The notes: generated from the letters alone by a model not told the origin. DNA of 64,000 nucleotides from Roseibium sp. Sym1 (GCF_027359675.1 NZ_CP114788.1:1-64000); one strand, 5' to 3'. Positions 52,557 through 62,288 are shown, numbered from the stretch's first letter. Program-made: numbers and translations.

Positions 52557-53153
52557 ATGACCTCTCCAATCCGCAAGATCTATTTCGGTGTCACAGATCG
52601 CCGCCAGATGTTTCGTCTGTTCGACCGTCACGCGCAGCGGCCCGACCGTTGGCAGAAGGATGACAGCGCGCTTTATGCCGGCGAATGGTTTGAAATCGCG
52701 CAAGACCAGCACGACTACATGCTCGACATCCTGCCGCCTCTCTGGATGCGCGGGGACATGTTCGCCATGCGCGAATTCCTGACCGGCAGCGTCACCAGCG
52801 TCTTTTATACATTGCGCATCAACGGCGCGATGCGGTTCTTCCACGCCTATTGCGATCTGTCCGATCCCCGCTCCCCATATGCCATGCGCGGGGCCATCGC
52901 CGAGCGCGAGCGCTGGCCGGTCAAGGCGATGACCCGCGACGAGCGGCTCGAGCATATCTGGAGTGCCACCCATGACGATTATCGCGGATATGCCGGCGAG
53001 GACTTCCATCTCAAGCATCGCGGCAAGCGCACGGTTTTCGTGCACAGTCGGCCGGGGACGCGGTTTCAACTGCTCGAAACCCTGAGCGACGCGCAGATCT
53101 CGGAAAAGCTGCCCGTTCAACTGCGCCACCTGCCGCACGTGCAAGCTGCGTGA
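52557..53153 (+). CDS. DUF1419-family plasmid protein
   Basis: A 198-aa soluble protein. GEWFEIAQDQHDYMLDILPP, MRGDMFAMREFLTGSVTSVF and a C-terminal TRFQLLETLSDAQISEKLPV fit DUF1419, found almost only on alphaproteobacterial plasmids beside DUF3085 and methylase-helicase genes. Function unknown. AAAGGAG precedes the ATG. Confidence 0.82.
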   Translation: MTSPIRKIYFGVTDRRQMFRLFDRHAQRPDRWQKDDSALYAGEWFEIAQDQHDYMLDILPPLWMRGDMFAMREFLTGSVTSVFYTLRINGAMRFFHAYCDLSDPRSPYAMRGAIAERERWPVKAMTRDERLEHIWSATHDDYRGYAGEDFHLKHRGKRTVFVHSRPGTRFQLLETLSDAQISEKLPVQLRHLPHVQAA

Positions 53154-53161
53154 GGTGCGCC

Positions 53162-53560
53162 ATGTTCACATTTGTAATTTCTGCGGTCCGCAAGGTCATT
53201 GCGCGCGGTGAAGCAGATGCCGCCGCAAATGGCGGTTTCCGCAATCCCTATTTTGGCGAGGGGCAAGACGAGCGTGAGAAGCCTGGGTTCTGGCTGGTGG
53301 GCGACGAAGGAGTGTACGTGATGTCGAACGGCAAGCTTGCCGAGGGACAAAAACCGCTCGTCGTCTACGCAAACGAATGCGATCCGAAGGCCAATCCCGA
53401 CTGGTGGGACTACAAGCGCCGGCACTTCGGAGGCGACGATGGCGTCGAGTTTATCGATGCCGATCTGCTCATTCCAAGCTTTGACCGGAAGCCGAAGGCC
53501 ACCCATCTCGGCATCCAACTTACCGAGAATGACATCTCGTTCTCGCTGATCACACGCTAA
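53162..53560 (+). CDS. DUF3085-family plasmid protein
   Basis: A 132-aa protein. FRNPYFGEGQDEREKPGFWL, GVYVMSNGKLAEGQKPLVVY and DWWDYKRRHFGGDDGVEFID are typical of DUF3085. Function unknown. The start at 53162 (MFTFVIS) is 8 bp after the DUF1419 stop, so the two are probably cotranscribed. Confidence 0.82.
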   Translation: MFTFVISAVRKVIARGEADAAANGGFRNPYFGEGQDEREKPGFWLVGDEGVYVMSNGKLAEGQKPLVVYANECDPKANPDWWDYKRRHFGGDDGVEFIDADLLIPSFDRKPKATHLGIQLTENDISFSLITR

Positions 53561-53648
53561 CCCCTTTTTTCAATCCCGCACGTTTCCAACGCCGCCGGTT
53601 CGCCAGGTGGTGCGGTCTCGTGCGCCCGCATTCCAGGAGAAACCCACC

Positions 53649-56600
53649 ATGGCAGACCACGATCCCTTCAATCTCGACCCGTTCGGTAGTTCGCAAAACA
53701 CGCTCTCTTCCGGTCTGGGCTTCGGTGTGACCGCCTTTGCCGAAATCCCACTGATTGAGCCAGACGACACTGCCCGACCGCCAGCGACCGAGACGGTCAG
53801 GCAGCCCAAAAGCCGGCAGCTGACTGAGCGGCAGTCCGCTGAAGTGTCTGAGCGCGGCAGCAACTTCCATCTTTCCGGAAGCCGCGCACTGGCGAAGGGC
53901 TGGAAGGCCCGCGCCCGCGACAATCTCGAGGCGATCCAGCTTGCGACGTCGATCGCGGCCGAGGACCGGCCTGCGAGTAGGGAAGAACAGGCGCGTCTCA
54001 TCCGCTTTACCGGCTTCGGCGCCTCCGATCTCGCCAATGCCGTCTTCACCCGGCCGGGCGAAGACAGGTTCCGTGAAGGTTGGGAAGACCTTGGCGAGGG
54101 CTTGCAGGAGGCGGTGAGCGAAACCGATTACGCCTCGCTTGCCCGCTGCACGCAATATGCGCATTTCACGCCGGAATTCATCATCTGGGCGATGTGGAAG
54201 GGACTGGAACGCCTTGGCTGGCGTGGCGGACGCGTGCTTGAACCGGGGATCGGCACGGGACTGTTCCCGGCTTTGATGCCGGAGACTTTGCGTGAAACCT
54301 CTTTCGTCACCGGCGTTGAGCTCGATCCCGTGACCTCACGGATCGCCCGGCTGCTGCAGCCGGTTGCCCGGATCGTCGAGGGCGATTTCGCGCGCACCGA
54401 TCTGCCGGCGCATTTCGATCTCGCTATTGGCAATCCGCCCTTTTCCGACCGGACCGTGCGCTCCGATCGCGCCCTTCGCTCAAAGGGACTGCGGCTGCAT
54501 GATTATTTCATCGCCCGGTCGATCGATCTTCTGAAACCCGGCGCGCTCGCCGCCTTCGTCACCTCGTCCGGCACGATGGACAAGGCGGATCCAACCGCTC
54601 GCGAACACATCTCCAAATCCGCCGATCTGATCGCGGCGATCCGCCTGCCGGAAGGAAGTTTTCGGCAGGACGCGGGCACAGACGTCGTCGTCGACATCTT
54701 GTTCTTTCGCAAGCGCAAGCCGGGCGAGCCAAATAGGGGCACGGCCTGGCTGGATCTGGCCGAGGTCGTTCCCGCCAGCGAGGACATTGAGGCCATCCGC
54801 GTCAATCGCTGGTTCGCCGAGCATCCGGACAATGTACTCGGCCGCCACGCCACCACATCCGGTCCCTTCGGTGAAACCTATACCTGCCTTTCCAACGAAG
54901 GCGACCTCGAGGCTGATCTGGATACGGCCATCCTTTCTCTTCCGGAAGCTCTCTATGACGGCGAGCCCGACGCGATCGATTTCGATCTCGAGCTTTGCCC
55001 GGCAGGGTGCGAAGTCGCCAGGCCCGAGGAGCCCCATGTCCGCGAAGGCAGCTTTTTCTTCGACACCTCGAAAGGCCTCATGCAGGTGATCGACGGCAAG
55101 CCCAGCCCGGTTCTCGTCCGCGAGGGACGGTCCGGCGAGGGTCTCTCGGAAAAGCAGATCAACATCGTCAAAAAACTGATCCCGATCCGCGACGCCGTGC
55201 GTGCTGTGCTGAAAGCCCAGGAGACCGATCAGCCGTGGCGAGATCTTCAGGTGAAGCTCCGCATCGCCTGGTCGAGCTTCGTGCGCGACTTCGGTCCGAT
55301 CAATCATACCAGGGTCTCGATCGCAGAGAACGTCGAGACCGGCGAAACCCGCGAGACGCATCGTCGACCGAACCTGCAGCCTTTCCTCGACGATCCGGAT
55401 TGCTGGCTTGTCGCCTCCATCGAGACCTACGATCTCGACACGGATACGGCGAAGCCCGGTCCGATTTTCTCCGAACGGGTGATTGCTCCGCAGGTCGCCC
55501 CAGTCATTACCAATGCCGCCGATGCGCTCGCCGTCGTCCTCAACGAGCGTGGCCGTGTCGATCTCGACCATATTGCCGAGCTTCTGCATGAGGACCGCAC
55601 AACTGTGATCGAGGAGCTTGGCAGCGCGATCTACCGCGATCCGGCGGATGGATCCTGGCAGGCCTCGGACGCCTATCTCTCAGGTCCGGTGCGCGACAAG
55701 CTGGCGATGGCGCAAGCAGCCGCCGAACTCGACCCGGCTTACAAACGCAATGTCGAAGCGCTTGAAGCGGTGCAGCCGGCCGATCTCAGCCCCTCGGACA
55801 TCACCGCGCGTCTTGGGGCTCCCTGGATCCCCGCCAGTGACGTCGTCGATTTCGTGAAGGAGACGATGGGAGTGGATATCCGCATTCACCACCTAGCTGA
55901 ACTGGCCTCCTGGACGGTCGACGCCCGAATGCTCGCATTCCGGGCTGAGGGCACTTCCGAATGGGGCACCAAACGCCGGCATGCCGGCGAGCTCATTGCC
56001 GATGCGCTCAACAGCCGGGTGCCGCAGATCTTCGACACGATCAGGGAAGGGGACAGCGAGCGCCGGGTTTTGAATGTCGTCGACACCGAGGCCGCGAAAG
56101 AAAAACTCGCCAGGATCAAGACCGCGTTCCAGAGCTGGGTCTGGTCCGATCCGGATCGGACCGACCGGCTGGCACGGGTCTACAACGACACTTTCAACAA
56201 CATCGCCCCCCGATCCTTCAACGGGGACCATCTCCAGCTCCCGGGCGCCTCCGGCGCCTTTGGTCTTTACGGTCACCAGAAACGCGGTATCTGGCGCATC
56301 ATATCGGCGGGTGCGACCTATCTCGCCCACGCCGTCGGCGCCGGCAAGACCATGACGATGGCGGCCGCCATCATGGAACAGCGCCGGCTCGGTCTGATCT
56401 CGAAAGCCATGCTGGTCGTGCCCGGTCATTGCCTGGCGCAGGCCGCCCGCGAATTCCTCGCGCTCTATCCGACAGCCCGTATCCTCGTCGCCGACGAGAC
56501 GAATTTTTCCAAAGACAAGCGGCACCGCTTCCTGTCGCGCGCCGCAATGGCCTCCTGGGACGCGATCATCATCACTCATTCTGCCTTCAAATTCATCGCC

Positions 56601-58757
56601 GTTCCGGCCGCTTTCGAAAAGCAGATGATCGAGGATGAACTTGGCGTCTACGAAGATCTGCTCACCCGGGTCGAAAGCGACGACCGGGTGTCGCGCAAGC
56701 GCCTGGAACGGCTGAAAGAGGGATTGCGGGATCGGCTGGAATCCCTCGGCTCGGTCAAGGACGACCTCCTCACCATCTCCGAGATCGGGATTGATCAGAT
56801 CATCGTCGACGAGGCCCAGGAGTTCCGGAAACTCTCCTTTGCGACCAACATGTCCACCCTGAAGGGCGTCGATCCGAACGGCTCGCAGCGCGCCTGGGAT
56901 CTCTATGTGAAATCCCGACTCATCGAAACCAAGAACCCCGGCCGGGCACTGGTGCTGGCGTCCGGCACGCCGATCACCAATACGCTCGGAGAAATGTTCT
57001 CCGTGCAGCGGTTCCTTGGGTTTGATGCCTTGAAGGAGCGTGGCCTGCACGAATTTGACGCCTGGGCCTCGACCTTCGGCGATGTGGCGACCGAGCTTGA
57101 ACTGCAACCGTCCGGCAAATACAAGCCCGTCTCGCGCTTTGCCACCTTCGTCAACGTACCGGAACTGATCGCGATGTTCCGCTCCTTTGCAGACGTCGTG
57201 CTCCCCGCCGACCTGAAGCAATATGTGAAAGTCCCCGCGCTCTCGACGGGCAAGCGCCAGATCATCACCGCCAAGCCGACCAAGGACTTCAAGCTCTACC
57301 AGCAGGTCCTTGAGGCGCGGATCCAGGCGATCGAAAAGCGCGAAGGACCTGCAAAGCCCGGCGACGATATTTTGCTCTCCGTCATCACTGATGGACGGCA
57401 TGCTGCGATCGATCTCAGGCTGGTCGACTTCGGCGAGGAGAATGAACCGGATAACAAGCTCAACAAGCTTATCGAGAACAGCATCCGCATTTGGAAGGAA
57501 ACTGGCGAAAACGAGTATCTGACCCGCGAGGGCGTGCCCTTCGACCTACCCGGCGCGGCGCAGATGATCTTCTCCGATCTCGGCACGATCAACGTCGAGA
57601 AGTCCCGCGGCTTTTCCGCCTATCGCTGGATCCGCGACGAACTCGTCCGACGCGGGGTCCCTGCCTCCGAAATCGCCTTCATGCAGGATTACAAGAAGAC
57701 AGAGGCCAAGCAGCGGCTCTTTGCCGACGTCAATGCCGGCAAGGTCCGCTTCCTGATCGGCTCGTCCGAGACGATGGGGACCGGGGTGAATGCCCAGCTT
57801 CGCCTGAAGGCGCTCCACCATCTCGATGTGCCGTGGCTGCCCTCCCAGATCGAGCAGCGCGAAGGCCGTATCGAGCGGCAGGGAAATCAGCATGACGAGA
57901 TCGATATCTTTGCCTATGCCACCGAAGGCTCGATGGACGCGCAGATGTGGCAGAACAACGAGCGCAAAGCCCGCTTCATTGCCGCGGCGCTCTCCGGCGA
58001 TACATCCGTTCGCCGGCTCGAAGATTTGGGCGAAGGGCAGGCCAACCAGTTCGCCATGGCGAAGGCAATTGCTTCCGGCGATCAGCGCCTGATGCAAAAG
58101 GCGGGGCTGGAAGCCGACATCGCCCGGCTCGAGCGATTGCGCGCTGCGCACCGCGACGATCAATTCGCCGTTCGCCGCCAGATCCGCAATGCCGAACGCG
58201 ACATCGAACTCTACACCCGGCGGATCGCCGAGATCGGCAAGGACATCGAACGCAGGATCCCGACCAGTGGCGATGCCTTCGCAATGACCGTCGGCGGACA
58301 GTCCTTCACCGAGCGCAAGCCCGCCGGCCGTGCTCTCATGAAGGAAATCATGACCCTCGTGCATCTGCGGGAGGAGGACGAGACAACCCTCGCGGCCATC
58401 GGCGGTTTCGACCTGATCTTCTCCGGCCAGCGTTTCGGCCAGGACGATTTCCGCTATGACGTCACGCTTGCGAGATGCGGCGCGGAGACCGGGATCGATC
58501 TTGCCCTGACCGTCACGCCGCTCGGCGCGGTGTCGCGCATCGAGCACGTGCTTTCCGATTTCGAGGAGGAGCGGGCGCAATACCGCTTCCGGCTCGACGA
58601 TGCAAAGCGCCGGCTTGCCTCCTACCAGTCTCGCCAGGGCGGGGAATTCGGATTCGAAGAGGAACTTGCGGAGAAACGCCGGCAGCTCGCTGAAATCGAG
58701 AGAAACCTCGCCGATGACGTTGCAACGGTGGCAGTACCCTCTGAGCAGGCGGCGTGA
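53649..58757 (+). CDS. Giant N6-adenine methylase plus SNF2-type helicase
   Basis: A 1702-aa fusion. The N-terminal third is a DNA methyltransferase: GRVLEPGIGTGLFPALMPET (SAM motif) and the N6-adenine signature DLAIGNPPFSDR (NPPF from residue 262). The C-terminal part is an SF2/SNF2 helicase: YLAHAVGAGKTMTMAAAIME (Walker A, Lys900), IIVDEAQEFRKL (DEAQ, Asp1054), LASGTPITNTLGEMF, then SSETMGTGVNAQLRLKALHH and IEQREGRIERQGN (motifs V/VI). It ends in a coiled-coil tail. The architecture recalls phage P1 DarB-like antirestriction proteins and plasmid methylase-helicases. AGGAG precedes the ATG at 53649. Confidence 0.93.
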   Translation: MADHDPFNLDPFGSSQNTLSSGLGFGVTAFAEIPLIEPDDTARPPATETVRQPKSRQLTERQSAEVSERGSNFHLSGSRALAKGWKARARDNLEAIQLATSIAAEDRPASREEQARLIRFTGFGASDLANAVFTRPGEDRFREGWEDLGEGLQEAVSETDYASLARCTQYAHFTPEFIIWAMWKGLERLGWRGGRVLEPGIGTGLFPALMPETLRETSFVTGVELDPVTSRIARLLQPVARIVEGDFARTDLPAHFDLAIGNPPFSDRTVRSDRALRSKGLRLHDYFIARSIDLLKPGALAAFVTSSGTMDKADPTAREHISKSADLIAAIRLPEGSFRQDAGTDVVVDILFFRKRKPGEPNRGTAWLDLAEVVPASEDIEAIRVNRWFAEHPDNVLGRHATTSGPFGETYTCLSNEGDLEADLDTAILSLPEALYDGEPDAIDFDLELCPAGCEVARPEEPHVREGSFFFDTSKGLMQVIDGKPSPVLVREGRSGEGLSEKQINIVKKLIPIRDAVRAVLKAQETDQPWRDLQVKLRIAWSSFVRDFGPINHTRVSIAENVETGETRETHRRPNLQPFLDDPDCWLVASIETYDLDTDTAKPGPIFSERVIAPQVAPVITNAADALAVVLNERGRVDLDHIAELLHEDRTTVIEELGSAIYRDPADGSWQASDAYLSGPVRDKLAMAQAAAELDPAYKRNVEALEAVQPADLSPSDITARLGAPWIPASDVVDFVKETMGVDIRIHHLAELASWTVDARMLAFRAEGTSEWGTKRRHAGELIADALNSRVPQIFDTIREGDSERRVLNVVDTEAAKEKLARIKTAFQSWVWSDPDRTDRLARVYNDTFNNIAPRSFNGDHLQLPGASGAFGLYGHQKRGIWRIISAGATYLAHAVGAGKTMTMAAAIMEQRRLGLISKAMLVVPGHCLAQAAREFLALYPTARILVADETNFSKDKRHRFLSRAAMASWDAIIITHSAFKFIAVPAAFEKQMIEDELGVYEDLLTRVESDDRVSRKRLERLKEGLRDRLESLGSVKDDLLTISEIGIDQIIVDEAQEFRKLSFATNMSTLKGVDPNGSQRAWDLYVKSRLIETKNPGRALVLASGTPITNTLGEMFSVQRFLGFDALKERGLHEFDAWASTFGDVATELELQPSGKYKPVSRFATFVNVPELIAMFRSFADVVLPADLKQYVKVPALSTGKRQIITAKPTKDFKLYQQVLEARIQAIEKREGPAKPGDDILLSVITDGRHAAIDLRLVDFGEENEPDNKLNKLIENSIRIWKETGENEYLTREGVPFDLPGAAQMIFSDLGTINVEKSRGFSAYRWIRDELVRRGVPASEIAFMQDYKKTEAKQRLFADVNAGKVRFLIGSSETMGTGVNAQLRLKALHHLDVPWLPSQIEQREGRIERQGNQHDEIDIFAYATEGSMDAQMWQNNERKARFIAAALSGDTSVRRLEDLGEGQANQFAMAKAIASGDQRLMQKAGLEADIARLERLRAAHRDDQFAVRRQIRNAERDIELYTRRIAEIGKDIERRIPTSGDAFAMTVGGQSFTERKPAGRALMKEIMTLVHLREEDETTLAAIGGFDLIFSGQRFGQDDFRYDVTLARCGAETGIDLALTVTPLGAVSRIEHVLSDFEEERAQYRFRLDDAKRRLASYQSRQGGEFGFEEELAEKRRQLAEIERNLADDVATVAVPSEQAA

Positions 58758-58768
58758 CGTGATGGTCC

Positions 58769-59266
58769 CTAACGCAATCGATCCTCGTCATCGATCAGTT
58801 CCAGGCAACAAGGTGCGGAGGGTCCCCATTTCCAGAGCACCAGGTTCATGTCACCGGGACCGGCCCCCTTGGCAAAGCTGCGAACGAGCAGCCCATTATG
58901 GCCGGCAGTGATCAGATCGCTCGCAAAGCGCTGGGTCCGTGCTTGTCCCTTGGTCTTCATTTGGTCGCGCCAGGCGGGATCGGCCAGGGCGACCTCATCG
59001 AGTCCTGCGGCTTCAAGGGCTGCCATGTCGGTTGTATCGAAGACCATCTCGATCTTCGCCCGGTAGCAGACAAGCGTGGTCGGCTGCAGATCGCCAACCT
59101 GGTTGGCTTCCCGCAAGGCTGTCAGCACCGATGTCGACGTGTAGAGCGCGGGTACACCTTTGGGGTTGAACCGGCCGCCATAAAGTGCGGCTCCCCGCCC
59201 GGACATCGGCTCGCGCGCATAGACCGGATTGAGCGCCCGGTAGAGTTTTCCGGAATAGCTGACCAT
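58769..59266 (-). CDS. RES-domain NAD+-depleting toxin
   Basis: A 165-aa RES toxin; the family degrades NAD+ (NAD+ phosphorylase or glycohydrolase). KLYRALNPVYAREPMSGRGA, YGGRFNPKGVPALYTSTSVL and TALREANQ hold the Arg and Glu positions, and NGLLVRSFAKGAG the Ser region of the R-E-S triad. It lies 5 bp downstream of the Xre antitoxin gene on the minus strand and converges on the methylase-helicase. Confidence 0.9.
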   Translation of the reverse strand: MVSYSGKLYRALNPVYAREPMSGRGAALYGGRFNPKGVPALYTSTSVLTALREANQVGDLQPTTLVCYRAKIEMVFDTTDMAALEAAGLDEVALADPAWRDQMKTKGQARTQRFASDLITAGHNGLLVRSFAKGAGPGDMNLVLWKWGPSAPCCLELIDDEDRLR

Positions 59267-59271
59267 CGCTC

Positions 59272-59637
59272 TCAGGCGTAAACGCCGGCGTCGACCGCGT
59301 CGATGAAGTCAAGAACCTCCTCGGCTCGGCCTTCCCGCACCAGCTGCATGGCCGTCCGCCCCGAAAATCCGGACAGCGGCTCTGAGCGAAACCAGGCATA
59401 AGCCATCAGGGCGGACCCGAAGCGCGGCTCTACCTTGTTGACGATCTCGACCATCTCGCGCAACCGGCGCTGGGTCTTGTCGGAACGCACCCGATCCTTG
59501 CGCTGTACCGCATCCTTGCCGAGACCGACGGTTCGCGCGATTTCCTCGCTGGTCGTACGAAATGCCTTGGCGATCTTGTTCGGCGCAAACAGCCCGTGAT
59601 CCGAATAGGCTGCGAGATCCATGATGTTGCTCCACAT
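59272..59637 (-). CDS. Xre/MbcA/ParS-type antitoxin
   Basis: A 121-aa antitoxin to the RES toxin. An N-terminal Xre-like region (FAPNKIAKAFRTTSEEIART) is followed by the MbcA/ParS toxin-binding domain (MVEIVNKVEPRFGSALMAYA, then SGRTAMQLVREGRAEEVLDF). The ATG at 59622 (MDLAAYSD) would be five residues shorter. A palindromic operator lies immediately upstream at 59641-59682. Confidence 0.9.
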   Translation of the reverse strand: MWSNIMDLAAYSDHGLFAPNKIAKAFRTTSEEIARTVGLGKDAVQRKDRVRSDKTQRRLREMVEIVNKVEPRFGSALMAYAWFRSEPLSGFSGRTAMQLVREGRAEEVLDFIDAVDAGVYA

Positions 59638-59640
59638 ATT

Positions 59641-59682
59641 TGCCGCTAATTTAGTCGCAATATAGCGTCATTATAAGCGGCA
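59641..59682. promoter_or_regulatory. Antitoxin-toxin operator
   Basis: TGCCGCT (59641-59647) and AGCGGCA (59676-59682) form the outer arms of a palindrome. An inner TCGCAATATAGCG lies between them (about 59655-59667). The element abuts the antitoxin start and is AT-rich in the middle, as expected for an autoregulated promoter. Confidence 0.7.
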
Positions 59683-60035
59683 TTCAATAGAAGCTCAGAA
59701 TCCGCAGGGTCAAACAGATCCTCTATTGCCTGCCCCTTGCGCTCAATTTCGAACATTCCGCCTGCGAAGGAGGAATGGAGAAGGGGGAGGAAGGGAAGGG
59801 AACCGGTCACAGATCGGTCGAACCGGTGACGCTTTCGCTCAACCGCGCCTCTCGCCATCCCGGCCCGTCGTTCTTCGCAGGGCTGTCAGCCCCGCTCGTC
59901 CTGCCGGGCAGGGATGCTCGGCCGCAGTTGCACCGGCCCGCACGCTCCGCGGTCCGGGGGATGTCTTCAGGAAGAAGACCAGAAAGGGAGCCGGCGCCGT
60001 GCCGGGTCCACATTAATCCCGAAAAGGAGCTTCCC
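59683..60035. other. GC-rich leader upstream of the parB-like gene
   Basis: About 350 bp; an open frame in phase with the next gene runs through it, but its translation is low in complexity and lacks family features, so I treat it as noncoding leader. GAAAAGGAG at its end is the ribosome binding site for the gene at 60036. Confidence 0.45.
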
Positions 60036-61724
60036 ATGCATCTCATGAAGATCGATCCGCGTGCGCTGAAGGACAATCCCGACGATGCCCGCCGATCGAA
60101 ATCGAGCCCGCAAGCCGATGCCCTGATGCTGGCCACCATCAAGGCCGTCGGCATCATCCAGCCACCGGTGGTCTCTCCCGAAACTGATGGCGGCAACAGC
60201 TTCATCATTCAGGCCGGTCACCGCCGTACCAGAGGCGCGATCGCCGCCGAATTCGACGAAATCGAGGTGCTTGTGGACAATGCGGCCGAGGACGGCGGCG
60301 CCATGCGCTCCATGGTCGAGAATATCGCCCGCGAACCGCTCAACCCGGTCGACCAGTGGCGAGCTATCGAGCGGCTGGTCGCGCTCGCCTGGAGTGAGGA
60401 AGGCATCGCGGCAGCGCTTTCGCTTCCCGTTCGCCAGATCAGGAAACTCCGGCTTCTCGCCAACGTTCTGCCCGCCATGCTCGACCAGATGGCCAGGGGC
60501 GACATGCCCGACGAGCGTCAGCTCCGGACGATCGCGGCAGCCTCGCTCGATGAGCAAAAGCAAGTCTGGAAAGCGCACAAGCCGAAGCGAGACGAGACAA
60601 CCTCCTGGTGGTCGGTCGCCAACGGTCTCTCCAAGACCCGCATGTATGCCCGTGACGCCAGCTTCGATGATGAGCTTGCGCAGGCTTACGGCATCGCCTG
60701 GGTGGAGGACCTGTTCGCTCCGGCCGACGAAGACAGCCGCTACACGACTGATGTCGAGGCCTTTCTCGGCGCCCAGCAGGAATGGATGACCAACAATCTG
60801 CCGAAGGGCGGCATCATCACCGAAGTCAGCGGCTGGAACGGGCCGGACCTGCCGAAGAAGGCCGAGCGGGTTTATGGAAAGCCAAAAAAATCTGACCATA
60901 CGGCGATGTATCTCGACCGCGACGGCAAGGTGCAGTCGGTGGTCTACCGGATGCCCGAGCCGAAGGCGGTCACCGGAAAACAGTCGAGTGACAAGACGGA
61001 GGAGGGTGGTGCCGCTGCCCTGCCGGCGCAGCGCCCGGACGTTACCCAGAAGGGCCAGGACATGATCGGCGACTTCCGCACCGACGCGCTTCACGAGGCG
61101 CTCGGCCGTGCACCGATCGAGGACGACACGCTGATGGCGCTGCTCGTCATCGCCTTTGCCGGCAACAATGTCCGCGTCGATACGGGGACCGGCAATTCCA
61201 TCTCCTTCCGCAACAGAATAGCACCCCTTGCCGCCTCGCTCGTCGATGAAACCGGCAAGTTGTCTTTCGACATGGATGGGCTCAGGGTCGCGGTGCGATC
61301 GGTGTTGGTCGAGGTGCTGTCGTGCCGTCGCAACATGTCGAACAGCGGCATTGTCTCGCGCATCGCCGGCGACGTCGTCGGGGCCGACAGCTTCCTGCCC
61401 AATATGGGGACGGAAGATTTCCTCCTCTGCCTCTCCCGGCAGGCGCTTGAGGCGGCTTGCGCGGAAACGTCGGTGCAGCCGCGCAACAAGGTGCGCGAGA
61501 CCCGTGCCGCCCTCGTCGAGCATTTCAGGGAAGCGAGCTTTGTCCATGCGTCCGCGCTGTTTGCGCCTGACGCGAATGAACTTGCCGACTGGAAGGCACG
61601 CAACGAGATCGTCGAAGATCAGGACGAGGACGCGGGCGACATGGAAGCTCCTGCCGATGAGACGGAGGCGGGAGATACCGGCCTCACCACCGTCCCTGAG
61701 GCTTTTCTCGAAGCCGCCGAATAA
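60036..61724 (+). CDS. ParB/Spo0J-family nuclease-like protein
   Basis: A 562-aa protein with ParB N-terminal domain: MKIDPRALKDNPDDARRSKS, IKAVGIIQPPVVSPE, FIIQAGHRRTRGAIAAEFDE (GxRR box) and MVENIAREPLNPVDQWRAIE, then a helical HTH region (AALSLPVRQIRKLRLLANVL). A long C-terminal extension (about 300-562) is unlike RepB. No parA accompanies it, so it is probably not the partition factor. Related plasmid proteins sit beside methylase-helicase genes with unknown role. AAAGGAG precedes the ATG. Confidence 0.85.
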   Translation: MHLMKIDPRALKDNPDDARRSKSSPQADALMLATIKAVGIIQPPVVSPETDGGNSFIIQAGHRRTRGAIAAEFDEIEVLVDNAAEDGGAMRSMVENIAREPLNPVDQWRAIERLVALAWSEEGIAAALSLPVRQIRKLRLLANVLPAMLDQMARGDMPDERQLRTIAAASLDEQKQVWKAHKPKRDETTSWWSVANGLSKTRMYARDASFDDELAQAYGIAWVEDLFAPADEDSRYTTDVEAFLGAQQEWMTNNLPKGGIITEVSGWNGPDLPKKAERVYGKPKKSDHTAMYLDRDGKVQSVVYRMPEPKAVTGKQSSDKTEEGGAAALPAQRPDVTQKGQDMIGDFRTDALHEALGRAPIEDDTLMALLVIAFAGNNVRVDTGTGNSISFRNRIAPLAASLVDETGKLSFDMDGLRVAVRSVLVEVLSCRRNMSNSGIVSRIAGDVVGADSFLPNMGTEDFLLCLSRQALEAACAETSVQPRNKVRETRAALVEHFREASFVHASALFAPDANELADWKARNEIVEDQDEDAGDMEAPADETEAGDTGLTTVPEAFLEAAE

Positions 61725-61814
61725 CGGTCTTTTTCCTTACCGATGCAGTTCGCGCCGCCGGCATCGTCCGGTGGCGTTTTCGTTTCCAATCAATAGAACA
61801 GGAGGACATCGCCT

Positions 61815-62288
61815 ATGTCCGCTCAGTCCATTTTCGATAATATCCCTCTTGGTGCGATCATCCGCTTCTCCGACTGTACGCCCCGTCCGCCCGAACGGCA
61901 CCGCCGTAAACTTCAGGCGTGGGAGCGCAACAACAACACCGGCCGGCTGGTGAAGAAACAAGCCGGTGTCATTGTTGGCAATACGCCGATCCCGGCCAGC
62001 TTTACGCTTCATGTGGGGGATTTCGGCAGCAAGGCTGTCGTGGTGCTCAGGGTCTTTCGAACGTTCTCAGTCATGAGCGCGCTTGACTTCTCGGTCATCG
62101 AACGGCCTGCAGCCGGTTCGATCCTCGTGCTTGACCGCCCCGGCGACGCCTGCGAACTGGTTCATGTCGCGGGAGACCGGCAAGCGGCGGATGAATGGCT
62201 GTCGCGTCACGGCTATCCCAACGCCGTGCTGCACGAAGTGACCACCGACGAAGTTGCCGCCGATCGCGGCGAGGGGAGGGCAGCATGA
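61815..62288 (+). CDS. Plasmid-conserved hypothetical protein
   Basis: A 157-aa soluble protein with no recognised domain. The N-terminal half (IPLGAIIRFSDCTPRPPERH, RKLQAWERNNNTGRLVKKQA) looks like a beta-rich fold. It is the first of three genes linked by ATGA overlaps (61815-63507), implying joint function. AACAGGAGGAC upstream gives a strong ribosome binding site. Confidence 0.7.
   Translation: MSAQSIFDNIPLGAIIRFSDCTPRPPERHRRKLQAWERNNNTGRLVKKQAGVIVGNTPIPASFTLHVGDFGSKAVVVLRVFRTFSVMSALDFSVIERPAAGSILVLDRPGDACELVHVAGDRQAADEWLSRHGYPNAVLHEVTTDEVAADRGEGRAA

Noticed and set aside
54480..55589. Long open frame antisense to the methylase-helicase
   Set aside because: GC-rich third codon positions of the real gene keep the opposite strand open; no ribosome site or family resemblance.
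55893..57401. 502-aa antisense frame
   Set aside because: Shadow of the helicase domain; low-complexity translation, no domain.
59967..61547. 526-aa minus-strand frame
   Set aside because: Shadow of the parB-like gene.
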